The notes beneath the pieces were generated by a model, which saw nothing but the letters and a program-made list of their open reading frames with translations, made no database searches and had not been told where the DNA came from. Made by a program: the position numbers and the translations under genes. DNA of 64,000 bases from Chaunax sp. Z400. Its lineage: Eukaryota > Chordata > Actinopteri > Lophiiformes > Chaunacidae. The stretch covers positions 38,501-102,500 of the forward strand of contig JBAGJB010000195.1 in assembly GCA_037577475.1 (NCBI GenBank). The letters run 5' to 3'. Positions 1 to 10,045 of this stretch are shown one piece after another (position 1 is the first letter of the stretch; every line of letters starts with the position of its first letter).

Positions 1-722
1 CTCTTCCATCACACTAGTGACAGCAGAGCTCTGACGGCTATGCACAATGCAGGTGGCTACGGCTTGGACCGGTTAGCCTCGGTTGAGCCTCCTATTGCCG
101 CACTTATTGTCTCCCCAGATGAGGCTTGAGGCCTGACGTGCGCTGCCCCCGGCCACAGTGCCGGATTACAGATGACCTCCTGACCAGGACTTACAACATT
201 GCTGCCTGTATGTGACGCGTTGGCAATTCGCTGTTACACCTGATACTGGCTCTGTCACAAAGGATTCGGGTTCGGATTCTTCAGCCCAGACCCTCTGTGA
301 CGCTTCGCTGCAGGCCTTTGCATTCATGGCCAGGGAGCTAGGCAGGTCCACTGTAACACTGGCATGTCGCCAGGTCTGGTTGGTGCAGTCCCCCCTGTCA
401 GAGGTGTGTCTGCGAACCCTCCGCTCTCTCCCAGGAGTACCAGGCCAGACGTTTGGACCAGCCAGTGTACAGGCTGACCTGTACACTTTGGGGGTGGCAA
501 CCACTTTACAGTCGTGAGGCCAGCGCTATTCAACTCCAGATGTCCTGCACCATCGTGCTTCGGCATGGTTGTTACTTCAGGTGCCAAGAGGCCCGGTGCC
601 CAATCGCTGCTCCTCCAGGGCCCCTAGGGGGAAGGGGATAGGACCTGAACCTTGGGCTGGCTGTCGAGTGCTTTTCTCAGCAGCACCTCAGCTACTGGGA
701 AGAGCAGACCACAGACCCTTGG

Positions 723-1420
723 GTGGTGTCTATGCTGTCCAAGGGGTACACACTACAATTCCGACGCCGGCCCCCAATCTTTAGCGGGATCAAACTTACT
801 GTGGTCAAGGATTCCGCAAAATCCCTCGTCCTGAGCCAGGAGGTCGCCACCCTTCTTGGAAAAGGCATTATCGAGGTCGTAGACCAGGATTACAGCTCAA
901 GGGGTTCTACTCGATTTATTTTATAGTACCAAAGAAGGACTGCGGGTTTCACCCTATCCTGGACTTAAGAGGGCTGAACTGATTCCTCAAGATTTTTCCC
1001 TTCCACATGCTACGCGTGGCGGATGTCCTCCAGACAGTAGCACATGGGCACTGGTTTGTATCAGTGGACCTGATGCATGCACATTTTAATGTCCCCATTG
1101 CTCAACATCACAGACGGTTCCTCCACTGTGCCTTTATGGGAAGAGTGTATCAATTCAGGTTCTTCCATTTGGGCTGTTCCTAGCTCCACAAATATTTACA
1201 AGTGACCATTACAAGCCAGAAGTGTGAAAATCCTGCCGTATTTGGACAACTGGTTGATCGTCTCCCCAACTTTGGAGCAGGCTGTGAGGGACACAGCTGC
1301 TCTCCTCAGCCATGTGAACCGGCTTGGCCTTGCAGTCAATTATACCAAGAGCAATGTTACACCCAGTCAGGTTACGGGTTACCTGGGGCTGGTGCTTGAC
1401 TCTTTATCAATGAGAGCCTC
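723..1420 (+). pseudogene. DIRS-like reverse transcriptase, broken, active-site Asp changed
   Basis: These are RT palm and finger fragments in at least three frames: 723-926 (LSKGYTLQF to VVDQDYSS), about 920-1,190 (VPKKDCGFHPILDLRGLN, then FVSVDLMHAHFNVPI) and 1,224-1,754 (PYLDNWLIVSPTLEQAV). The usual DIRS signature is YLDDWL. Here the second catalytic aspartate is asparagine (codon 1,248-1,250). With the frame breaks, this copy could not make an active polymerase. Assignment to DIRS rather than Gypsy rests on LDDW-type spacing and on the recombinase downstream. Confidence 0.75.
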
Positions 1421-2115
1421 CCTTTCTCCAAAGCATGTGGCTACCATTCTGCAGCTCTTTGCCTTTGAGGCAACAACCCACTGCCCCCTTTGGTTCTCCT
1501 TGATGAAGATGACCAGCCCCCTAGGACAGGACGCTGTGGCTCATGCTTGGCCAGATAGCCTACTCCATGCGTTTCCCCCGCTTCCACTTATAGTGGCAAT
1601 GCTGGACAGAGTCCAGCATGGCGGTCACAGTTTACTTCTGGTGGCTCCACATTGGCCGGGATGGCCGTGGTTCCCTTCGTTGTTCTGTCTCAGGTCGACG
1701 GGCGCATATGGCACCCGAATCCAAGTCATCTGCGACTGTGCGTGTGGCCTCTGAAGGCCAGGACCCAATCTTGGCATTCTGTGACTAGTAAGTGATCCAT
1801 ACAATCTTGAGCTCAAGAGCACCCTCCACTAGGTTGCTCTATGCTAACAGGTGGAAGTTGTTTTTGCAGTGGTGCGAGGCACATGAGGAAGTCCCAGACA
1901 CATGTTCGGTGGCTGTAATACTGCGTTATCTCTGCTGGACATCTGAGGGTTGATAATTAGACTGTGTGGTCTCACTGTTTGATTAAGCGGTTCCTGAAGG
2001 GAGCCCAGAGGCTTCAAATGCCACAGGCCCACAAAATGCCATCGAGGGACTTACAGATAGTGCTGAGGTCCCTGTGGCTACCCCCATCTGAGCCACTGGG
2101 GCAGGCAGGATTGAA

Positions 2116-2660
2116 GTGGCTGTCTATGAAGACGGCGTTCCTTCTTGCCGTAACATCAGCAAAACTGATGGGAGAGCTCAAGATGGGTCAAGAGTCACTC
2201 TCTGGCCAAGTCCATCATTCCTGCCCAAGCAATTGTCTCCCCATCACATGAACCAATCCATTGAGTTGGCAGCTTTAGATCCCCCAGGCTCACCAGGGGG
2301 GGCCAGACAGACCACCAGACCTGTTGTGCCCGGTACGACAGAGACAGACAACCTCTTCATCTGCTATGGAGGCTGCAGGAAGGGGGCTGCACTGTCAATG
2401 CAGAAACTCTCTCATTGGGTTGTGGATGTGGTCTTGCATTCTTATAAAGCACAGGGGCTCCCTGTGCCTCGGAATATTAAGTGCCACTCTACCAGGAGTA
2501 TGGCTACATCATAGGCTGCCTTGAGGGGGGTTCCTCTACAAGACATTTGCACCACTATTACCTGGTCCTCATCATGCACCCTTGCTCGGTTCTACAGGGT
2601 AAATGTTGCTCCTCATCCTGTGGCAACGGCCGTCTTGTCGACGGCTCCGAGCTCTTAAAT
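2116..2660 (+). pseudogene. DIRS-like tyrosine recombinase, interrupted by a stop
   Basis: The C-terminal catalytic part of a DIRS-type tyrosine recombinase is readable. It has the box around LSHWVVDVVLHSYKAQGL, the HxxR motif (HSTR, near 2,490) and the probable nucleophile in ARFYRV (near 2,590). A TAG stop at 2,512-2,514 sits a few residues after HSTR, where family members usually have tryptophan. The frame then continues as AALRGVPLQDICTTITWSS. A single nonsense change therefore separates HxxR from the active tyrosine. It lies in the expected 3' position of the element. Confidence 0.75.
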
Positions 2661-3089
2661 TCGTGAGCATTCTTCGTGACCTTTCTGATACAAGTCATCC
2701 AGTGCTTGAAGCACCGTCTCTGGCAGTCAGGAAGGATGAAATAGAACGAGTTATGCATGTAACTACAGTTCCATAAGTCCTTGATGACCGCCAAAGCGTT
2801 CAGTCACTCAGAATCCTCGTGTCCTCGCAAGAAGATTCTGCAGGAACAGATCCTCTGACCACACCGGAAGATATAGACTCTCTCGGGTCATCCAGGGGTC
2901 ACGGGTGTCTTTGTTGATATAATTACTTGACCTGCACATGCGCGAGATGGAACCATCCAGGATTCATAGAACCGTAGTTACATACGTAACTCTTGTTTTA
3001 TAGTTGGATTTCCTCCCCAGTGCCCCTACAGATACCAGTCAGGATACTGGTCTTCAGCTGTAGATTATAGCTACATACATATTTCTTTT

Positions 3090-3860
3090 TTTTAACACTA
3101 GATTTATTGAATTTTACTTTCATAATACAATAAAACCATATACATACCATAAAACAATATGTTTACAAATACATTAATTAAATATAGATGGTAATATCTA
3201 AATAAAATAAATAAAAATATGGACATTGTGACATAACACTCGCAACCTACAGCAATTCATCTCATCACACCGTGTTGTTTAAGAAACTCCAATAGATGTT
3301 TCCACACATTTTTAATTTCCTCTGCTCTACCTCTGGTTACAGTCTCAGTCTCTCCAATACAATACAAGATGCCATCTCCTTCATCCATACACTTATTGGA
3401 GGTATCTCCATTTTTCTTCAAGATTCTCCTGACCTGCAGGGTTCCAAAGTCAATTAAAGTTGACTGCTCTAAGCTAACGGTAAAGTTCTCTGGATAGATA
3501 CCTAGAATGCACAATTTTGCTTGGTGATGCACCTTCAAACCAACAATATCTGAAATAATATCAAAGATTGCTTTCCAGTATTTTGTACCTTTTAACATTT
3601 CCAAACACAATGGAGCAGTTTAACTCATGTATCTGGAATGTCAGGGGACCAACAGTTCAATTTTTCTGGGGTAATATAGGTTCTCATCAACCATTTGTAT
3701 TGTAGTAGCTTCATCCGGGTATTAATCGGTTGTTTTTGGTCCTTTAAACATGCCATCTCCCAATCAGAGTATTGCATGTTCTCCACATACATTATTTCAA
3801 ATTCTTTTTTTAACTGTTCCCATCAGGTCGGCACAGGGTGAGTCTGAATGGTTGTTTGTC
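3090..3860 (-). mobile_element. L1-like non-LTR retrotransposon, ORF2 3' tail
   Basis: Read on the minus strand, 3,800 to 3,610 gives INTRMKLLQYKWLMRTYITP and then WSPDIPD. After a frame break, 3,610-3,257 gives a cysteine-containing stretch and FDIISDIVGLK...LCILGIYPENF. This is the order seen at the C-terminus of L1-clade ORF2 proteins in fish, downstream of the RT. The sequence below 3,257 is AT-rich, as expected of a 3' UTR. There are several frameshifts and no 5' part. It is a 5'-truncated dead copy. Confidence 0.6.
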
Positions 3861-3864
3861 TTTC

Positions 3865-3985
3865 TATGTGGTCCAGTGATGAACTGGTGACTTGTCCAGG
3901 GTGAACCCCGGCTCCCGCCCAAAGTCAGCTGGGATAGGCTCCGGCCCCCCACAACCCTACACAGGATAAGCGGTTACAGAAACTG
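3865..3985 (-). repeat. Dispersed fish repeat, copy 1 (second copy at 55,465-55,825)
   Basis: The stretch 'ctggtgacttgtccagggtg' followed by 'agtcagctgggataggctcc' and 'acaaccctacacaggataag' is the reverse complement of part of the copy near 55,480-55,580. I recognise it as a very common interspersed repeat in teleost genomes but cannot place it in a named family. Confidence 0.6.
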
Positions 3986-4156
3986 AACTGTTCCCAGCAA
4001 AGTTGTACAATAGCTTGTTTGGCACAATGCTGTGAAGCACATTAAAGTTAAAGACCAGTAAATCACTATAGGACCAGTTAACATCAGCAGGTCAGTACTC
4101 ATTCATTTATAGACCAACTGTTTCATCCGTCATGTGTCTCTGTCTGTCATGTTCAG

Positions 4157-4328
4157 GGCTAAACAGAGGTTACACACAGCAGCAGACATGTTCCTGGAGG
4201 TGGTCCTGAGGAGAGATTTTCCAGAGTTCATCACTACCTACCTGAACCAGGACCACACCTTTCTCAGCTCCCACAGCTCTAGACAGGTGGAGGCTGTGGA
4301 CGCAGACATGCACCGATCCAAACTGTGA
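4157..4328 (+). pseudogene. mlsl: Malate synthase-like, terminal exon with peroxisomal SKL signal
   Basis: An AG acceptor at 4,155-4,156 is followed by an open exon ending in TGA at 4,326-4,328. It contains AADMFLEVVLRRDFPEFITT and ends HRSKL. The DFPEFITTYL segment resembles the FPxFLT motif at the end of malate synthases. A C-terminal SKL is a classic type 1 peroxisomal targeting signal, as used by glyoxylate-cycle malate synthase (acetyl-CoA plus glyoxylate to malate). Non-mammalian vertebrates keep a malate synthase-like gene. No upstream exon could be found: 3,100-4,150 holds an L1-like tail in the opposite sense and a dispersed repeat. This is therefore either a stranded 3' fragment or the last exon of a gene whose other exons are lost. 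Identification is from motif recall, not a search. Confidence 0.6.
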
Positions 4329-4516
4329 AGGCCGAAGGATGGCTTCAAGCTCTCTACATTCAGAGACATCACTTACATTAGTTTAATTATCGCTGTTTAC
4401 TTGAGAGATTTAATCTGAAGAGTCAGTTGAAGAAAATCAGATGGTTTATGAAAATAATCCTTAATTGCAGACGTGTAAGAAAATGTGTGTGGGTTATAGT
4501 GGTCTCCTTTGAAGAA

Positions 4517-5215
4517 GCAGCTGTGGGTTTAAAGGTCTTATACTGGTGCAGCTGTGGGTTTGAAGGTCTGATACTGGTGCAGCTGTGGGTTTGAAGGTCT
4601 GATACTGGTGCAGCTGTGGGTTTGAAGGTCTGATACTGGTGCAGCTGTGGGTTTGAAGGTCTGATACTGGTGCAGCTGTGGGTTTGAAGGTCTGATACTG
4701 GTGCAGCTGTGGGTATGAAGGTCTGATACTGGTGCAGCTGTGGGTTTGAAGGTCTGGACACCGGTGCAGCTGTGGGTTTGAAGGTCTGATACTGGTGCAG
4801 CTGTGGGTTTGAAGGTCTGGACACCGGTGCAGCTGTGGGTTTGAAGGTCTGATACTGGTGCAGCTGTGGGTTTGAAGGTCTGATGCTGGTGCAGCTGTGG
4901 GTTTGAAGGTCTGATACTGGTGCAGCTGTGGGTTTGAAGGTCTGGACACTGGTGCAGCTGTGGGTTTGAAGGTCTGGACACCGGTGCAGCTGTGGGTTTG
5001 AAGGTCTGATACTGGTACAGCTGTGGGTTTGAAGGTCTGATACTGGTGCAGCTGTGGGTTTGAAAGTCTGATACTGGTGCAGTTGTGGGTTTGAAGGTCT
5101 GATACTGGTGCAGCTGTGGGTTTGAAGGTCTGCTACTGGTGCAGCTGTGGGTTTGAAGGTCTGATACTGGTGCAGCTGTGGGTTTGAAGGTCTGATACTG
5201 GTGCAGCTGTGGGTG
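4517..5215 (+). repeat. 31-bp minisatellite, about 22 units
   Basis: The unit is a 31-bp tandem repeat beginning gcagctgtgggtttgaaggt and ending in ctgatactggt. Variant units read ggacaccggt and are one base longer. The array lacks stop codons on the minus strand, which creates overlapping but meaningless open frames rich in PQLHQYQTFKP. It starts about 190 bp downstream of the malate synthase-like stop codon. Confidence 0.95.
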
Positions 5216-6292
5216 CCAAAAGATTTGCATATTTACATATAAAATAAAGAAATTAAATGAATGAAGTTCATTAGTGTCCTTTCAGTGTTTCTTCATAAAG
5301 GTGGACTAACCTGACTTATACAACCACCTTACTGAATCTCCAGGTGATGTATTTCTGATGTCTGTCACTTTTTCTGTTTTTATTGTTTTCCTCATCTGTC
5401 CATTGTAACGTTACAGTAAACTAATTACATGAAATAGTCTGAGCTGAGAGATGAAGTCTGTCAGCTCATTTCATGTGAAATATTAAGATTAAAATCCTCT
5501 GTGCTCCAGGCGGTCTGTAGAGTGGACGTACTGTTAAACCATATTTCATTCTAAGATCAGGGGCCTCATTTATAAACGCTATGTACGCACGAAAGAAGGC
5601 CACGCCCCTTTCTCCGCAATCCGTGGGATTTATAAAAAGCAAACTTGACGGGAGAATGTTTGGTCCTCCACGGTAACTCTGACCCATCCGTAAGCACAGA
5701 AATGGAGAAACTGGGAAACTACGACTCAGGTGGTGAAAGGATGAAACGGAGAAACGGAGTGTGAAATTAATACCAGTGTGTGAAATAAATCCAAATATAA
5801 CCACTCGAACCCAAAAAATAATTAATTAAACAGATGTTTGATTGATCCTCCCTGGAGAATAAATTCAAACAGATATATCTGTCATTGCAAACGAACATAT
5901 CAAACAATATTTATATGTTACTGAAATTCATTCGCAAATAAAAAAGTAAACCGTCGGTCAAAAGACGGAAGTCTTTTTCGATGCCAAATTCCGATGCAAA
6001 TGCACAGTTTCATTTCTTGGTATTATATAGACTATAGTATATTTTTGTTTCAGAGTAGGCTCACTTGTTATGACTCTTACTTTGATTTATCTCTAAGTTT
6101 TAAATGTGTTTTGTGTAGTGGGCTTTGTAACCGTGCTTTGACAGCCTGTATACCAATAATCATTATTAACCATTTAACATGTCACACAGAACTGTTTGTC
6201 ATTTACAATACGGATAATTCCCACACCTGTAGCTTTTTAGGTTCTATAAAATAGTTGGGTATAAAAAGGAGTCTTATCACAATGCGTAATGA

Positions 6293-7060
6293 CTCACAAT
6301 GGCTGATTTGGCACTGTTGGAAGATGTGGCGAACGGATGACTTCAAAGGGAGCGATTCTTCAGGGACCATCAGGACCTTCTGGCCAATGATGACGAGCGG
6401 TCCTCTTGGATCTCTGGGCTGCACTGGGCCCAGCATTACAGCGACGCACCCCCAGGAACCATCCCGTGCAGCCCAAATTCAAATCCTGTCAACCCTCGGA
6501 TTTCTGGCAACCGCCACTTTTCAGAGGGAGCTGACAGGTCAGGGATATCCCAGCCAACCTTCAGCCGTGTTATGCCAGAAGTCTTAGCTGGTATAATTGG
6601 TTTGTCGCACCTGTACATAGTTTCCTTACAGGGTGAACAGGCAAACAAAAAAGCGCAATTTGCAGCTATTGACTGCACGCATGTTGCTATAAGCGCCCGA
6701 GTGAAAACGAATTTGCGCTCATCAAGCGCCAACATTTTAATTCAATCAATGTCCAAATCATATGTGATGCGGACATGTTACTCACAGATGTAGTGGCTTG
6801 GTGGCCTGGGTCAACCCAGGATTCATTTATATTGAGACACAGTGTTGGGCTCAACCTTGATGCTGGAGCTGTGCGTGTTGGATGGCTTCTAGGTAAGAAT
6901 AATCAATGTAAAAATCTTAGACATGTTATCTTTTCACTGTTGTAGTTGTCTATCCTGTTCAATAACCTAGGATACTCCCCGAAAACGTGTGCAACATTGT
7001 GAGGGCGTTGTGAAGCACAGATGAAGAATGTGCCATTACCCCCCATGGTCGCGTTGGCCC
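6293..7060 (+). pseudogene. HARBI1-like Harbinger transposase remnant
   Basis: Fragments run from an N-terminal ADLALLEDVANG-like start near 6,301 through GISQPTFSRVMPEVLAGI. The DDE signature AIDCTHVAI lies near 6,670 (first Asp). After a frameshift near 6,700 come INVQIICDADMLL and WWPGSTQDSFILRHS (second Asp retained), and a GTAAG donor lies near 6,893. The block that should carry DSGYP and the last catalytic acid is absent, and a short piece resembling ENVCNIVRAL follows at about 6,975-7,010. The copy has one frameshift and an internal deletion, so it is not functional. A domesticated HARBI1 gene is unlikely because the frame is broken and the transposon ends are present. Confidence 0.7.
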
Positions 7061-7242
7061 GGACCCTGACCCCTTTCCCCCAAACATTTGAGGCAAACGC
7101 TGGTGCCATGCTGTTAATGTGATGCATCTGTTGTAAAAAAGATGACACGAAGCATGGAAATGACTATTTATTTGCCACTTTTTGTAAATAGAGTCCAATT
7201 CTGTGTGCACAAATGTGTTAACACAACCTTAATGTATCTGGT

Positions 7243-7542
7243 TTACACTCGTTTAAAACAAATGAATACAATCTTCCTACCTGAGTCATGCCATCCGCCC
7301 TGCATGGAATCTGTGTCCTCCTCCGCCTCCGTCACAACTCCACTCAGGAGAGATTCCCTTTGGTGTGAGCTCACACTGATTGGTGTGAGCTCCAGTTTCC
7401 CGACTCCACCCCCCGTGGGACACACACTCCGCCGGTGTAACGCGATGCGCTTCTTTGCATTGACTTTCAGGTGGGACCTCTTCTTTTTGACCTCTGCCAT
7501 AGTCCGACCTTCTGAGGCAGCAGCATTAACGGCTCCGGTCAC
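7243..7542 (-). pseudogene. Harbinger Myb-like (NAIF1-type) accessory protein fragment
   Basis: This is a 99-codon open frame with SHLKVNAKKRIALHRRSV, GGGVGKLELTP and LLSGVVTEAEEDTDSMQGG. The pattern of KKR..HRRSV, GGG and LELTP followed by an acidic patch resembles the C-terminal half of the Myb/SANT-like partner protein that carries Harbinger transposase to the nucleus and DNA. The N-terminal SANT domain is missing. It lies opposite the transposase, as in intact elements. Confidence 0.55.
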
Positions 7543-8056
7543 TTACTACCATTGTGAGGTCTTTTTGGTGCTTGTTGCTCCAGCAGAGTGTCCTCCAAAG
7601 AGTGTTGCCTTTCTTGTTTCCACCACTCCGACAAGAACTTCAGCTTCACAATGTGTGAAGTTTCTTTTTTTTTGCCCGTTTCCCCGTGATGCTCCTAATT
7701 AATTCAGTAATCATGAATATTAATCAGGGCCGTTTCACTGGCTTTGTATAGGCAACTGTGGGCGTGCCATGCAGGTCGCACAGGTGCGCCACAGTTAGAG
7801 AAGTTAGTGATTTATAAAGGGAAATCAGCGTACGACGTGCATGCGCACTGTTTTATAAATCAGGATATTTTTGTGCGCACGCAAATCGTATGTTTGTCCA
7901 TACACCACCTTCTGACGCCAATCCTAACTCACACAGCAGAGTGTGAGTTAGAGGTTCTCATCACCGTAAACCTGTTTTGTTTGGAGGGCTTAGCAGTGGA
8001 ATATCAAATAAAAGGAAACAGGCTGAAGGTATTGGGTAATACTGTAGACTGACATG

Positions 8057-8128
8057 CTGTCTAGCCAATCAGAGAGCTAGAATTAGTAGCTACGGTGTCA
8101 CAGTTTGAGTGATCAACAAGGTTGGTTG
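8057..8128 (+). repeat. 72-bp repeat, inverted partner at 28,553-28,624
   Basis: The block begins ctgtctagccaatcagagag and ends aacaaggttggttg. Its reverse complement recurs at 28,553-28,624 with about two mismatches. Both copies lie beside Harbinger-like sequence, so this is probably a piece of a recent mobile element. Confidence 0.8.
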
Positions 8129-8888
8129 AGATTCTCTGGTGTTACTTGCTCAGAGCTCATGTTGATGTTTTGCATTGTGTTAATAAAACACAGTTAAAGG
8201 ACAAGTCAGCTGTGTCTCCAGCAGTTTGTCTGACAGAAGCATGTGGTGGATGGTGAACAGGGTTGGATCAAACAACCAACTGTTGCAGAGTCAAAAGGAA
8301 GGTGGAAAACACACAGCTGAAAAAAGATAGATGGAATGGTTCCTAAAATTCAGAACATGTTTTTATCTGACCAAACATCCTGCTTCTGTCCATATTTGTT
8401 TGTTTTTTTTAGCCTTTAAAAACAACATTTTGACTGCAGTCAGAAACTGTTTGACACACAGAGGAAAAGTCTCACTTCCTGACTGATACACAATGCTGAC
8501 ATTCAATTAAAGATGGAACAAATAATTCATGACATTAAATGACATCAAATTACATTTACATATTTATGCATTTAGGCTCTAACAAATAAATATAGACTAT
8601 ATCCACCATCAGAGGCAGGTTTATACATTATGAAATATATATGTGCTGATGTGTGTTTTACATTCATCTGTGTTTTTACTTCTGACTGAACTTTATTTAG
8701 TGATAAAACCATCGAGTGTCTCTGATTCTGACTCTACATCAGGGTGAAAGTAGACGTAGAAATCTGAACCTTTTTCTGCTGAGAAATTCTCTATAAACAC
8801 CAACGTTTGTGGTGAAAGATGTTTACACACATTTAACCCCCGTTTACACTACTTTTTGTGTGCAGCAACCTTTAGAAATGAGGCCCCT

Positions 8889-9724
8889 GGTCCACAGTTT
8901 ACATCCTCATCCTCTCTGTGGATGACCTGACACCACACCTCTTCTTCTACTGTCCTTCACTCTTTGGAGAAGTAAAGAAAATCATAAAGTGGATTTGTTT
9001 GATGTGCACAAAGTGCTGCTGTTTTTTTCATGTTGACGTTGTTTCCATCTAAAGGAGACGTAGTGATGACGTATGTCTGCTCTTCAGCGGTTCAGACCAC
9101 TGAGCAGGATACATGAAAACCTTCAACATGTGATGTGCTTGTTTGTGAATTATTATAAAGTGTCTTCTGTTAAATACACATTTTTAATTATTATCCCTAT
9201 TGTGCTCATACTTTATAAATTATTTGTTGGAGGGACAAATAGCTTTTTTACAGGGGGGTACGTTCCCTCTGCTCTCACGTCTGTGGCTTTTTCATTGGCT
9301 GCAGCATCAGCAGGTGCTCCTGTGGAGGAACTAAGAAACCTCCACCGAGGCAGGACCCTCCTATGCATGTTTGTTCCCTTTCATAGCAAAAGAAGGTGAA
9401 AAGAGGTGGTCTGATATCAGGTCATATTTGTCAACATAAAACATAGAAATAGTCATGAAAGACAGTGAAACATTCATTCTTACCCTTAACATACATGTTA
9501 AATCCCAGCTGTAGTTTAACACAAATATTCAGTACCATTAAAGAACTGATGAGTCAGTTTTGAGTAGTTTGAGGAAACTCCTGTATCAAAACTCATACTA
9601 ATGAATCATTTGGTGATGCTGAGGCAGTGAACTGTTCCCAGATCATATGATGCCTCACATTTAATTTCATTTAATATGGTAATTATAGATCCAGGTTATC
9701 ATGAACATTTAAAGTTTATGATAT
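8889..9724. other. No recognisable gene
   Basis: AT-rich sequence. A 108-codon open frame at 9,073-9,399 has no recognisable domain, no plausible splice context and composition like its surroundings. I see nothing supportable here. Confidence 0.5.
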
Positions 9725-10045
9725 GATGATTGGGGGCAGTCGTCCACATATCAGAAGGTCGGTGGTTCGATCCCCAGCCCCTGCAGTCTACATGTTGAAG
9801 TGTCCTTGGGCAGATACTGAACCCCAGTTTGCTCCATCTGTTCCAGAGGTGTGTGAGTGTTTGTGTGAATGGTTACTGCTCCTAATGAGCAGCTGGAGCC
9901 TTGCATGGTTTGAATGTCACCACTGTATGAATGTTGGTGTGAATGGGTGAATGCTGGCTGCAGTTGTAAAGCTTTGATTGGTCAGTCAGACTAGAAAGGT
10001 GACATATAAGTACAGTCCTGTTACCATTTAAACCAGCAATGTTAA
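9725..10045 (+). repeat. tRNA-like short interspersed repeat, copy 1
   Basis: It contains a B-box-like 'ggttcgatccccagcccctg' near 9,768 and the body 'gaagtgtccttgggcagata', 'gtgtgaatgggtgaatgctg' and 'tcagtcagactagaaaggtg', ending near 'ttaccattta'. Two further copies lie at 32,973-33,255 and 50,900-51,165. It is a very abundant fish repeat. The tRNA-like head suggests a Pol III SINE, though I cannot assign the family. Confidence 0.65.

Larger units (their letters stand above)
1..2990 (+). mobile_element. DIRS1-like tyrosine-recombinase retrotransposon, decayed, 5' end outside window
   Basis: The element is read on the plus strand in broken frames. From about 1 to 700 there is a gag-like stretch. 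From about 725 to 1,420 there are reverse transcriptase fragments (KGIIEVV, FIVPKKDCGFHPILDLRGLN, then PYLDNWLIVSP and LGLAVNYTKS). From 2,116 to about 2,660 there is a tyrosine recombinase domain (LFICYGG, KLSHWVVD, HSTR, then LARFY). This order of RT followed by a YR is characteristic of the DIRS order, which integrates without an integrase or target-site duplication. Several frameshifts and stops break the reading frames. Inverted-repeat-like sequence around a TACGTAAC/TTATGCATGTAAC core occurs near 2,750 and 2,970 and probably marks the 3' end. A DNA methyltransferase domain, common in fish DIRS elements, was not recognised. Confidence 0.8.
5559..8888 (+). mobile_element. PIF/Harbinger-type DNA transposon, internally deleted and rearranged
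   Basis: The ends are a 13-bp perfect terminal inverted repeat, aggggcctcattt at 5,559-5,571 and its complement at 8,876-8,888. Subterminal blocks with 'tttataaa' and 'gtacgcac/gcgcacgc' motifs occur at 5,570-5,590 and 7,815-7,890. Inside lie a HARBI1-like transposase remnant on the plus strand and the Myb-like accessory gene on the minus strand, the two-gene organisation typical of this superfamily. The right third, about 7,915-8,840, does not look like Harbinger and may be a nested insertion. A clear 3-bp target duplication could not be read. Confidence 0.75.

Noticed and set aside
4517..5215. Possible CRISPR-like array
   Set aside because: The repeats are contiguous with no unique spacers, and the setting is a vertebrate genome.
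4423..5230. Repetitive QYQTFKPTAAPVS protein of up to 230 residues
   Set aside because: Frame shadows of the 31-bp minisatellite on the minus strand.
9073..9399. 108-codon open frame with a hydrophobic stretch
   Set aside because: No homologous motif, no Kozak or splice support, and AT-rich surroundings. Chance is more likely.
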